Positions 8,100-16,047 of a DNA stretch of 64,000 nucleotides are shown here, piece by piece. The position numbers were made by a program, and so were the translations under genes. The stretch is taken from the NCBI GenBank assembly GCA_902363455.1, contig CABJAC010000002.1:238502-302501 (forward strand), written 5' to 3'. The DNA is from Caryophanales bacterium. GTDB lineage: Bacteria > Bacillota > Bacilli > Exiguobacteriales > Exiguobacteriaceae. How positions within the stretch are numbered: position 1 is the stretch's first letter; every line of letters starts with the position of its first letter. The notes beneath the pieces are model-generated. The model saw only the letters and a program-made list of their open reading frames with translations. It was not told where the DNA came from and made no database searches.

Positions 8100-8804
8100 A
8101 TGAAACGCATCCAGATTGCCGACTTTGACCGTCGTATGCCGCCGCTTGAATTACGTGAAATGGACGATTATTATGAAACGATGTTTGTTCCCGACTATGA
8201 TGAGGTGTATCAGTCAAACGAAATCCGAACGATTCAACTGGCCGATATTTATGTTAATTTAGCGATGACGAAAAGTGAGGTCAGGTTGGTCTCAGCTTTG
8301 TTTTTAAAACCGGTCGAGGTAGCAGATATCGTATCGTGGATGCAACTGTATACGATTAGTTTTGCGATCTCTGACGCATCCGGTTACTACGTGGAACAGG
8401 CAGATGAAATTTTAGAAATTGTATTGTACCAAGGGAATCCGATCGTCATTGCAACCAGAGGAACAGACCGATTGTATTATGACACCGAAGGAGCAATCGA
8501 AATGCGGCGGGAATCAAGTGAAGTAATGGGCAAAAAGCCATTGTTGTATTTGAACGGTGAAGCATGGTTTGGCGTACCGCGCCTTGAATTTAATCCGAAT
8601 CAAGATGAACTGCATGTCAACGGAACGTTTTTATTTGCCGACTATATGGACGTCTATCAGGGAAGGGTCGGTTTTTTCCGTAATATTGACCCCCAATTAC
8701 CGATTGTGCTGTTGGTTGGAGAAGCTATCATCGAAATGGAACTGACCGAAAATGCAGACGGAAGTCGTGTCTTAGTCATTGAACAGCCGTATGATGAAAC
8801 GTGA
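8100..8804 (+). CDS. Protein of unknown function, 234 residues
   Basis: A soluble, acidic protein with no signal peptide or membrane segment and mostly alternating hydrophobic and polar residues typical of a beta-rich fold. ATG 8100 is chosen because AAAAGGAGG at 8082-8090 sits just before it; the upstream frame from 8070 would place the RBS inside the gene. I do not recognise the family. It stands alone between the small membrane protein and the ROK repressor and shows no clear terminator of its own. Confidence 0.7.
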   Translation: MKRIQIADFDRRMPPLELREMDDYYETMFVPDYDEVYQSNEIRTIQLADIYVNLAMTKSEVRLVSALFLKPVEVADIVSWMQLYTISFAISDASGYYVEQADEILEIVLYQGNPIVIATRGTDRLYYDTEGAIEMRRESSEVMGKKPLLYLNGEAWFGVPRLEFNPNQDELHVNGTFLFADYMDVYQGRVGFFRNIDPQLPIVLLVGEAIIEMELTENADGSRVLVIEQPYDET

Positions 8805-8957
8805 TTTCAATTGAAAATGTGTGATCAAAAAAGGCAGCCTAGTAATTTTTGTGAAGGCGACTGACAGTTTCGAAGAATCTCCGTCCGAAGAATGAAATCC
8901 CTTACAAAATATGCGAGAATAAGAAAAGAGACAGCATGGAAGGGATGCGGGGAGAAC

Positions 8958-10118
8958 ATGGTCAAAGAGATGCCACGAAATTCGAAATGGATGCGATCCT
9001 ACAACCGTGCGCTCGTATTACGTTTGATTCGGATGCATCAGCCGATTTCACGCGTGGAATTGGCACAACAGACAAAATTGACGAAACCAACCGTTTCGAA
9101 TATCGTCGGAGAACTGATTGCGGATCAGTTGGTGACGGAACGTGAGTTAGGCGTCTCAAACGGTGGACGAAAACCGATTTTATTGGAACTGGTGGCAACG
9201 GAACAGTATGTCATCGGAATTGATGCGACGAGTCACCGTTTTATCGGTGTCATCGCTGATTTGAGTGGGAATACGATTCATGAAGTGGAAGCAGTTGGTC
9301 AATTTGATACAAATGACGACATGATTGAAGCCGTCATTCGTTTATGTGATGAATTGATTCAGGCGACGAATCAGGTCGGAACGATTCACGGGATCGGAAT
9401 TTCCGTTCACGGGATGGTGAATCCGGAAACTGGCGTCATCCTGTTTGCACCACGTTTTCACCTGCATGACGTCGCCTTAAAAAAGCATCTGGAAGAACGG
9501 TTTGCGTATCCGGTCTTCATCGAAAATGACGTTCGGGCACTCGCTTCGTTTGAATTGTTGTTCGGAGAAGGCGTCGGGGTCGATCAGTTTTTCTACCTGT
9601 ACGCGGGAGAAGGAATCGGGGGCGCTTATGTCCTCGACGGGAAATTGATTGACGGTGAAAATCATATCACCGGGGAAGTCGGTCATATGCGCCTCGATTT
9701 AGACGGTCCGATTTGTTCGTGCGGCAACAGGGGATGCCTCGAAGCATTAGCCGGTGAAAAAGCATTGTTACGGGATTTTGAAGCGATTGATCCACAAGTC
9801 AAGACATTGACCGAACTCCGGAAACGCCTGACAGAGGAAGACCCTTATGCGAAAGCGGCGTATCACCGGGCAGGGGAATACATCGGCATCGGTGTCCTGA
9901 ACACGATTCACTTGTTGAATCCGAAGCGGATTCTGCTTGGCGGTCCGATGTTTGAATTGGCTCCATCGATTGTCAATCAAATTAAGGAACGTGTTGCGCA
10001 TACGGCGTTGACGACGGCTTCACGTGAAACCGATGTCAAAATGGTTCCGTGGAGTGAAAAACAAGGAGCGCTCAGTGCTGCTGCCTTGGCTACCAACAGT
10101 ATCTTTCAAACGATTTAA
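8958..10118 (+). CDS. ROK-family transcriptional repressor (XylR/NagC type)
   Basis: A 386-residue ROK repressor. An N-terminal winged helix (about 20-75, with SRVELAQQTKLTKPTVSNIV as the HTH) precedes a sugar-kinase-like ROK domain with the glycine-rich phosphate-type strands VIGIDATSHRFIGVIAD and the zinc motif C-x-C-G-x2-G-C-x-E (CSCGNRGCLE). ATG 8958 has GGGGAG upstream and follows an N-terminal frame extension without an RBS. It ends in a terminator just before the galactoside operon, so it is transcribed separately and very likely controls that operon through the palindrome at 10243-10275. The inducer is probably galactose or a galactoside. Confidence 0.9.
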   Translation: MVKEMPRNSKWMRSYNRALVLRLIRMHQPISRVELAQQTKLTKPTVSNIVGELIADQLVTERELGVSNGGRKPILLELVATEQYVIGIDATSHRFIGVIADLSGNTIHEVEAVGQFDTNDDMIEAVIRLCDELIQATNQVGTIHGIGISVHGMVNPETGVILFAPRFHLHDVALKKHLEERFAYPVFIENDVRALASFELLFGEGVGVDQFFYLYAGEGIGGAYVLDGKLIDGENHITGEVGHMRLDLDGPICSCGNRGCLEALAGEKALLRDFEAIDPQVKTLTELRKRLTEEDPYAKAAYHRAGEYIGIGVLNTIHLLNPKRILLGGPMFELAPSIVNQIKERVAHTALTTASRETDVKMVPWSEKQGALSAAALATNSIFQTI

Positions 10119-10168
10119 AAAAGTCTTGTTCGTTTTTGGTCGAGGACCGGAATCGGACAAGCTTTTTT
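10117..10168 (+). terminator. Terminator after the ROK repressor
   Basis: An A-tract, a CTTGTTCG / CGGACAAG stem with one G-T pair, a 21-base loop and a run of seven T. It overlaps the stop codon of the repressor gene. Confidence 0.7.
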
Positions 10169-10198
10169 TGCTGTTTGCTCAAAACATAAAATTTTTTA

Positions 10199-10236
10199 TG
10201 AAACCGTTTACAAAATAAAATCATCTGTGCTATAGT
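10199..10236 (+). promoter_or_regulatory. Promoter overlapped by a perfect cre site
   Basis: TGAAACCGTTTACA at 10199-10212 fits the cre consensus TGWAANCGNTNWCA at every position. Its last six bases are the -35 element TTTACA (10207-10212), with the -10 TATAGT at 10231-10236, 18 bases away. CcpA bound here would block RNA polymerase, so the galactoside operon is expected to be under carbon catabolite repression. Confidence 0.85.
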
Positions 10237-10242
10237 TTTCTT

Positions 10243-10275
10243 AAAGTTAGATAATAAATTTAATTTACTAAGTTT
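10243..10275 (+). promoter_or_regulatory. Candidate ROK repressor operator
   Basis: A 33-base imperfect palindrome centred at 10259: AAAGTTAG at 10243-10250 and CTAAGTTT at 10268-10275 match in seven of eight positions around an AT-rich centre with AAATTT. Its size and place just after the -10 resemble XylR-type ROK operators. Confidence 0.6.
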
Positions 10276-10350
10276 TCATCAATCAGTGGAGGTGGATGCA
10301 GACCGGCAGGGACCGGTTAGGCTGAACCAAAAGAAGGAGGCGTCGCGCAG

Positions 10351-10833
10351 ATGGAAACAGAAGATTTATGGGTTTCCTACCGTGAAGCTTTCGGGCGTTA
10401 CGGAGCAATCCGTGGCTTTTATGTTGACCGTTTAACAGAACAAATGACGGAACAGAGACCGGGAGATGAGCGAACTGCGAATCAAGACGGCGTTCTTGTT
10501 CGTCCACGACAGGATGGGGTCTTTCAATTTCGGATGTCGTCTGTACAAGGGGTGCTGACGATTCGATCTTCGGAACTTCATATTCGAAAAAATGAGAGCG
10601 GATACATTGAATTACGAGCGTTGATGCAACAAATGCGTACAGCCGGCTGTTTGACACTCGGCGGTGAGTTTTACTTATTCGTCGCCAGTGAAGTCGATAC
10701 GCTAGAGTATCGTCTCCGGCTAATCGCACGGGTTCTGATTCAACTCCAACGGATGCCGATCGGAACCGATGTCATTGAACATTGGTGTCAACGGGCAAGG
10801 GACGAAGGACAACAGCTTAAAAAACATGCTTGA
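10351..10833 (+). CDS. Unknown protein, first gene of the galactoside operon
   Basis: A 160-residue soluble protein with no signal peptide or membrane helix. An amphipathic N-terminal helix region (about 1-38) is followed by a mixed alpha/beta middle and a basic helical C-terminus. RBS AAGGAGG lies eleven bases before ATG 10351. It is the promoter-proximal gene, 30 bases ahead of the sugar-binding protein, so it is made with the importer. I do not recognise the family. It could be a regulator or an accessory of the transporter, but nothing in the sequence decides. Confidence 0.65.
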   Translation: METEDLWVSYREAFGRYGAIRGFYVDRLTEQMTEQRPGDERTANQDGVLVRPRQDGVFQFRMSSVQGVLTIRSSELHIRKNESGYIELRALMQQMRTAGCLTLGGEFYLFVASEVDTLEYRLRLIARVLIQLQRMPIGTDVIEHWCQRARDEGQQLKKHA

Positions 10834-10863
10834 CCACTCACACATACAAAGGGGATCACTCAC

Positions 10864-12174
10864 ATGAAATTCAAAAAATCAAAAGTTCTCGCAGCCGCTT
10901 CAGTTTTAACATTATCGGCACTTCTCGCGGCTTGTGGTGGAGAAGACGAAAAACAAGCGACAACAAAAGATGGAAAAACAATCATTTCATGGTGGGGCTG
11001 GGCACCTCAGCCGGAAGCTGGTAAAGAAGTTGTCGATGCGTTCAACAAATCGCAGGACAAATACGTCGTTGAATTCAAGCGTTACAGCGAAGACTATGAA
11101 AAGCAACTTCAAGTCGCGATGTTGTCAGGTAAGGGACCAGACATCATCGGCTTAAAAGAACCGATGATTCAACAATACAAAGACCGTGTCGTACCGGTTG
11201 ATTCTTACATGGATAAAGCAGCCGGCAAAGGCTGGAAAGATAAATTCGTTGAACTCGGAATCGATCAGACGACAATTGACGGCAAACAATATGCAGTTCC
11301 AATCGGATTTACCGGTCAAGCGTACTTGATGTACAACAAGACGATGCTTGATAAATACGGCGTGACACCACCGAAGAACTACAAAGAAACGGTCGACGCC
11401 GTCAAAAAAATCAAAGCGTCCGGTGATAAAGTCATTCCATTGATGCTCGGTGCAAAAGATGCCTGGATCGACATCGATGTTTACAACGTCTTAAGCCACC
11501 AAGTCGCACCGGGTTACATTCAAAAAGTATTGTCGGGCGAAGCGAAATGGACAGACGATGAGATGGTCAAAACAGCGCAAGTCTGGCAGGACCTCTTCAA
11601 AGATAAAGTCTTCCAAGAAGGAGCACTCGGTCTTGCAACATACAATGACGGGATGAACCAATTCTTCGACAAAAAAGCAGCGATGTGGGTCATCGGTTCA
11701 TGGGAAGCCCACTCCATGACGACAGCTGAGAAAAAAGACAAATGGAAAATCAAAGATGAGCTTGGTTTCACACCACTTCCAAACCTTGCGGGTGGAACAG
11801 AACAACCAATCATCGCATCAATCGATATGGCACTTGCGGTCAACAAAGAATCAAAACAACAAGAAGGTGCAGCTGAGTTTGTTGCCTTCATGAGTCAAGG
11901 TGAAGGACAAGAAGTTTACATGGGCGAGTTCGAAATGGCACCGGGCATCAAGGATGTCAAAATCGATTCCGATGCAGCCTTCACATCGGAAGGTGAAAAA
12001 GAATCGTACAAAATGTTGAATGAGACACTTTCTAAAGCTGTAGCAAGCCGTGGAATCCGTGATACGAAACTCAACGATATCCTCGGTAAGGAACTTCAAA
12101 ACATCGCGACGGGTCAAAATCCAAAAGAAGCACTTCAACGTGTTCAGGATGCAGCCGACCAATCGAAGAAATAA
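10864..12174 (+). CDS. ABC transporter sugar-binding lipoprotein
   Basis: A 436-residue family-1 extracellular solute-binding protein. It has a lipoprotein signal peptide with the lipobox LLAAC (the lipidated Cys is about residue 24), then the WWGWAP and FNKSQDKY segments and repeated Trp/Tyr-rich stretches typical of oligosaccharide binders. It would be tethered outside the membrane and pass galactosides to the two permeases encoded next. A hairpin follows the stop codon, which would help make it in excess over the permeases. Confidence 0.9.
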   Translation: MKFKKSKVLAAASVLTLSALLAACGGEDEKQATTKDGKTIISWWGWAPQPEAGKEVVDAFNKSQDKYVVEFKRYSEDYEKQLQVAMLSGKGPDIIGLKEPMIQQYKDRVVPVDSYMDKAAGKGWKDKFVELGIDQTTIDGKQYAVPIGFTGQAYLMYNKTMLDKYGVTPPKNYKETVDAVKKIKASGDKVIPLMLGAKDAWIDIDVYNVLSHQVAPGYIQKVLSGEAKWTDDEMVKTAQVWQDLFKDKVFQEGALGLATYNDGMNQFFDKKAAMWVIGSWEAHSMTTAEKKDKWKIKDELGFTPLPNLAGGTEQPIIASIDMALAVNKESKQQEGAAEFVAFMSQGEGQEVYMGEFEMAPGIKDVKIDSDAAFTSEGEKESYKMLNETLSKAVASRGIRDTKLNDILGKELQNIATGQNPKEALQRVQDAADQSKK

Positions 12175-12186
12175 GAACGAGACAGT

Positions 12187-12213
12187 GAAGTGGTGCGCCT
12201 TGCGTGCCACTTC
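12187..12213 (+). promoter_or_regulatory. Intercistronic hairpin behind the binding-protein gene
   Basis: A seven-base-pair outer stem (GAAGTGG / CCACTTC) with further partial pairing inside, followed by TGATTTTTAAG. Such hairpins after binding-protein genes usually stabilise the upstream mRNA or terminate part of the transcripts. Confidence 0.6.
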
Positions 12214-12248
12214 CTGATTTTTAAGATCAAGAAAGTGGGGAAATCGTT

Positions 12249-13214
12249 ATGCAGACAGAGCAACAAGAATTGCCGATCAAACCAAAGGCCGAGCCGCTGA
12301 AGCCTGCACCACGGGCAACTGCTCCGAAGAAGAAAAACAAAGGGAAAATGAAACAAAATATGGTCGGTTGGGCGTTCGTTGGACCCATCGTCCTGTTTGT
12401 CGTCGCGTTCATCTATTACGGCATCTTCTATAATGCCTACAATTCCTTCTTCTCCTGGGACGGTATTTCGTTTGATAAGGCCTTCGTTGGTTTTGAGAAC
12501 TACGCGGAAATGTTCCGTGATCCGGATTTCTACCTCTCGCTTAAAAATACATTCATCTTTACGATCTTAACGGTCACGATTCAAGCCTTTATCGGTCTGG
12601 TGCTTGCGTACTTCCTACACACACAAGGACCGCTTCGGACCGCGATGAAATCGGTTTTCTTCTTCCCGGTCGTCTTGAGTCCGGTTGTCCTCGGGGCAGC
12701 CTTCTCGCAAATTTATGACTTCCAATTCGGTTACATCAACGAGTTTCTCCGGGCAATCGGTCTCGGCAGTTTAGAACAAAACTGGCTCGGGGATCCGGAT
12801 ATCGCTCTGTACTCGGTCATTGCGATTAACATCTTCCAGTGGACCGGTTCATCGATGGTCATGTACTACATGGCGATGCTGACGATTGAAAAAGAAATCT
12901 TTGAAGCTGCAAAAATCGATGGTGCGGGATTCTTCCGGACCCTCTGGAGCATCGTTTTCCCTAACTTAAAAGGAACGACATTCACGTTATCGATTCTCGG
13001 TGTCATCGGTGGTCTAAAGACGTTTGACTTAGTCTGGATCACGACAGCCGGCGGACCCGGTTCTTCAACAGAATTCATCTCGACGTACCTGTTCCGTAAA
13101 TCGATGCTGCAACAAGAAGTCGGCTTTTCAAGTGCTGTTGCCATCGTATTGCTTACAATCGCCTTGCTGATCACGTACTTCCAACTGCGTGTTCAAAAGA
13201 AAATGGATAACTAA
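12249..13214 (+). CDS. ABC sugar transporter permease, MsmF/LacF type
   Basis: A 321-residue inner-membrane permease of the MalF-like group. A 35-residue charged, Pro/Lys-rich N-terminus precedes six helices. The cytoplasmic EAA loop is seen as EAAKIDGAGFFRTLWSIVFP (about residues 218-237), the docking site for the ATPase. It would pair with the permease encoded 13 bases downstream. No ATPase gene is in this operon. Confidence 0.9.
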   Translation: MQTEQQELPIKPKAEPLKPAPRATAPKKKNKGKMKQNMVGWAFVGPIVLFVVAFIYYGIFYNAYNSFFSWDGISFDKAFVGFENYAEMFRDPDFYLSLKNTFIFTILTVTIQAFIGLVLAYFLHTQGPLRTAMKSVFFFPVVLSPVVLGAAFSQIYDFQFGYINEFLRAIGLGSLEQNWLGDPDIALYSVIAINIFQWTGSSMVMYYMAMLTIEKEIFEAAKIDGAGFFRTLWSIVFPNLKGTTFTLSILGVIGGLKTFDLVWITTAGGPGSSTEFISTYLFRKSMLQQEVGFSSAVAIVLLTIALLITYFQLRVQKKMDN

Positions 13215-13227
13215 GGAGGAACGTCCC

Positions 13228-14013
13228 ATGAATGTAGAATCTAAAAAAAGCCGTTGGGTAATCAACCTCGTCCTGATGCTTGCTTCGATCGTTTGGCTGT
13301 TTCCGATCTTTGTCATGTTCAAAGAAAGTTTACGTGTCAACGGATTTGAAAACTATATCGCAACGCTGCAAAACCCGAATTTCCCGACGTTCGTCTTCAA
13401 CAGTTTCTTCGTCGCGTTCTTCATGATCATCATCTCGATCTCGATTCTTGCGTTTGCAGCATTCGCGTTCTCGAAACTTGAATTCGCAGGAAAACGTCTC
13501 TTATTCAACATGGTACTTGCCGGTCTGATGTTACCAGTCGCTTCAATGATCGTGCCGTTGTTCTTCACGTTACGTTCGTTTGACGGTCTCAACAACCACT
13601 GGGGATTGATCGGGGCGGAAGTCGCCTTTTTCCTCCCGTTTGGTTTGATGTTGATCAAAGGGTACTTTGATGAATTGCCAAATGAATTGATGGAAGCCGC
13701 ATACATTGATGGTGCGACAATCTTGGAAGTTTTCTTCAAAGTCATGTTGCCGCTCGCAAAACCGGCGCTTGCGACAGCTTTGATTTACGCATTCCTTAAC
13801 TCATGGAATGAGTACTTGATGGTCCTGACGTTCATGACGGATCCGGCCTATCAAACGGTCACGATGGCACCAAGCTTCTTCAAAGATGCGCTCGGTGGTG
13901 ACCCTGGTAAAATTTATGCTTCACTCGTTTTAATCAGTTTACCGACGATGGTGTTCTATATTTTCTTCCAACGTTTCTTCCAAAAAGGAATGACGGCAGG
14001 TGCAGTAAAATAA
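13228..14013 (+). CDS. ABC sugar transporter permease, MsmG/LacG type
   Basis: A 261-residue permease of the MalG-like group with six hydrophobic helices and the EAA loop EAAYIDGATILEVFFKVMLP. ATG 13228 has AAGGAGG at 13213-13219. The frame could be extended upstream to 13189, but that would overlap the previous gene and lacks an RBS. The C-terminus QKGMTAGAVK is the usual end for this family. It works with the preceding permease and the lipoprotein. Confidence 0.9.
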   Translation: MNVESKKSRWVINLVLMLASIVWLFPIFVMFKESLRVNGFENYIATLQNPNFPTFVFNSFFVAFFMIIISISILAFAAFAFSKLEFAGKRLLFNMVLAGLMLPVASMIVPLFFTLRSFDGLNNHWGLIGAEVAFFLPFGLMLIKGYFDELPNELMEAAYIDGATILEVFFKVMLPLAKPALATALIYAFLNSWNEYLMVLTFMTDPAYQTVTMAPSFFKDALGGDPGKIYASLVLISLPTMVFYIFFQRFFQKGMTAGAVK

Positions 14014-14038
14014 TTTGTTTTCAGTCAGGGGGAGCACA

Positions 14039-16033
14039 ATGTATTTAGGCGTCGATTATTACCCGGAACAAACTCCACGCGCATTATGGGAGGAAGATTT
14101 CCGTTTGATGAAAGAACTCGGGGTTAACGTCGTTCGGTTGGCGGAATTTGCCTGGACCATGATGGAGCCGGAAGAGGGAGTCTACGATTTCCGTTTTTGG
14201 GACGAGATCATCGAACGCTTGAGTGCCGCCGATTTTGATATCGTACTCGGGACACCGACGGCGACACCGCCGGCCTGGATGTGCCACAAGTATCCGGAGA
14301 TTTTGCCGGCAGACGAGAACGGCGTGACGATCAGCTTTGGTGCACGTCGTCACTATACGGTCCACAGTGAGACGTACCAACGCTTTTCCGTTGCCATCAC
14401 GACGGAAATGGCGAAGCGTTACGGAAAACATCCGCGTGTCATCGGTTGGCAGACGGATAACGAATACGGACATGAAAAGTCAGATCGTTCTTACAGTGAC
14501 GTCGACCGGGCAGCTTTTCAAATCTGGCTGAAAAACCGTTACGGGACGCTTGACGCGTTAAACGAAACATGGGGAACGGTTTTCTGGAGCCAGACCTATA
14601 CAGCATGGGAACAAATCCCCGTGCCGCGGAAAGTCTATCAGGAACATAATCCGTCGTTACTCGTCGACTTCGACCGTTTCTGTGCTGACGGCTACAACCA
14701 TTACAACAAGTTGCAAGTCGACGCGCTCCGGGAACATATCCATCCGGATGCCTTCATTACACATAACCTCGTCTACAGCGATATGGCCGTCAATCAGCAA
14801 CAAATGGCGCAAGATCTCGATTACGTCGCTTTCGACAATTACCCGGTCTGGGGAGGACTGCCGGAACCGAACCGTTTCGAGAAGATGGCGAGCGATCACG
14901 ATCTCTGCCGTTCCTCAAAACAAGGCAAAGGCTTTTGGGTAATGGAGCAACTCAGCGGAGCGCAAGGGTGGAGTAAAATCGGCTACTTGCCGCGTCCGGG
15001 ACACATCCGGCTGTGGACGTATCAGGCGGTCGCACGCGGCGCGGAAGCCATCGTCTATTTCCGCTTCCGGGCCGCCTTGTTCGGGACAGAAGAATTTTGC
15101 CACGGCATCATCGATCACGATGGAAAACCGAAACGGAAATTCAATGAAGTCAAACAAATCATGACGGAACTCAACACATTTGGTGACGAGATCAACGCGA
15201 GTAGCTATCAAGCAGAAGTCGGAGTTTATTTTGATCAGGAAAACGTTTGGGCCTGGACCCATCAACCGCACAGTGACGCATTTGATTTCCGGACCGAGTT
15301 TGTTCGGTTTTACGGCGGCGCCGTCCGGCGTCAGGCAGCAACCGATATCGTCTTCCCGGGTGACCGGCTCGATCAATACAAATTGATCATCGTTCCCCTG
15401 TATTTCTTGACGAATCCGACGTTTGACCAAGCGTTAATCGATTACATGGAGCAGGGCGGTCACGTCATCTTTACGTACCGGACCGGCGTCAAGGATCCGC
15501 ACAATAACGTCATTCCGTTGACGTTACCGGGTAAGTTCGCACCATATGCCGGTATTGAAATTGATGAATACGAATCCCTTCAAGCGGTTCAGGAAAACCG
15601 GGTCGAAGGAATCGGGGCATTTGCCGGACAAGCGTCACCCGCACGTCTTTGGTGCGATTTGATCACACCGACGACAGCGGAACCGCTCGCCGTGTACCGC
15701 GATACGTTTTATGACGGAGTCGCTGCGGTAACACGCAATGTGTATAAAGGAATCATTACCTACATCGGCGCATCGATTGACGATGCGATGATTGATACGA
15801 TCTACCGCCAGGCGTTTCTCGATGCCGATGTTCAAACGTTTGAAGCACCGGATCAAGTCGAAGTCGTCCGCCGTCGCGGGGAAACACGTGATTTCCTGTT
15901 CTTGATGAATCATGATACAAAAGCAAGCCGGGACGTTGTGCTCGACGCCGCATACAAAGAAGTGAACACGAACGAGACATATAGTGGAACAGTGACGCTC
16001 GCCCCACTCGAGACGCTGATTCTGACAACGTAA
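14039..16033 (+). CDS. Beta-galactosidase, GH42
   Basis: A 664-residue glycoside hydrolase family 42 enzyme of normal length, with the N-terminal TIM barrel opening YLGVDYYPEQ. The acid/base Glu is E142 in DNEYG and the nucleophile Glu is E303 in WVMEQ. The middle carries the trimerisation-type domain (about 390-590) and a small beta C-terminus. The cysteine cluster that binds zinc in the Thermus enzyme is not visible. ATG 14039 has AGGGGGA upstream. There is no signal peptide, so it acts in the cytoplasm on imported beta-galactosides, giving galactose for the Leloir genes. Confidence 0.95.
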   Translation: MYLGVDYYPEQTPRALWEEDFRLMKELGVNVVRLAEFAWTMMEPEEGVYDFRFWDEIIERLSAADFDIVLGTPTATPPAWMCHKYPEILPADENGVTISFGARRHYTVHSETYQRFSVAITTEMAKRYGKHPRVIGWQTDNEYGHEKSDRSYSDVDRAAFQIWLKNRYGTLDALNETWGTVFWSQTYTAWEQIPVPRKVYQEHNPSLLVDFDRFCADGYNHYNKLQVDALREHIHPDAFITHNLVYSDMAVNQQQMAQDLDYVAFDNYPVWGGLPEPNRFEKMASDHDLCRSSKQGKGFWVMEQLSGAQGWSKIGYLPRPGHIRLWTYQAVARGAEAIVYFRFRAALFGTEEFCHGIIDHDGKPKRKFNEVKQIMTELNTFGDEINASSYQAEVGVYFDQENVWAWTHQPHSDAFDFRTEFVRFYGGAVRRQAATDIVFPGDRLDQYKLIIVPLYFLTNPTFDQALIDYMEQGGHVIFTYRTGVKDPHNNVIPLTLPGKFAPYAGIEIDEYESLQAVQENRVEGIGAFAGQASPARLWCDLITPTTAEPLAVYRDTFYDGVAAVTRNVYKGIITYIGASIDDAMIDTIYRQAFLDADVQTFEAPDQVEVVRRRGETRDFLFLMNHDTKASRDVVLDAAYKEVNTNETYSGTVTLAPLETLILTT

Positions 16034-16047
16034 GGAGGAGAACGACC

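Noticed and set aside
14915..15430. A 171-residue open frame antisense to the GH42 gene
   Set aside because: The frame mirrors a well-conserved beta-galactosidase gene and has no RBS; treated as a shadow.
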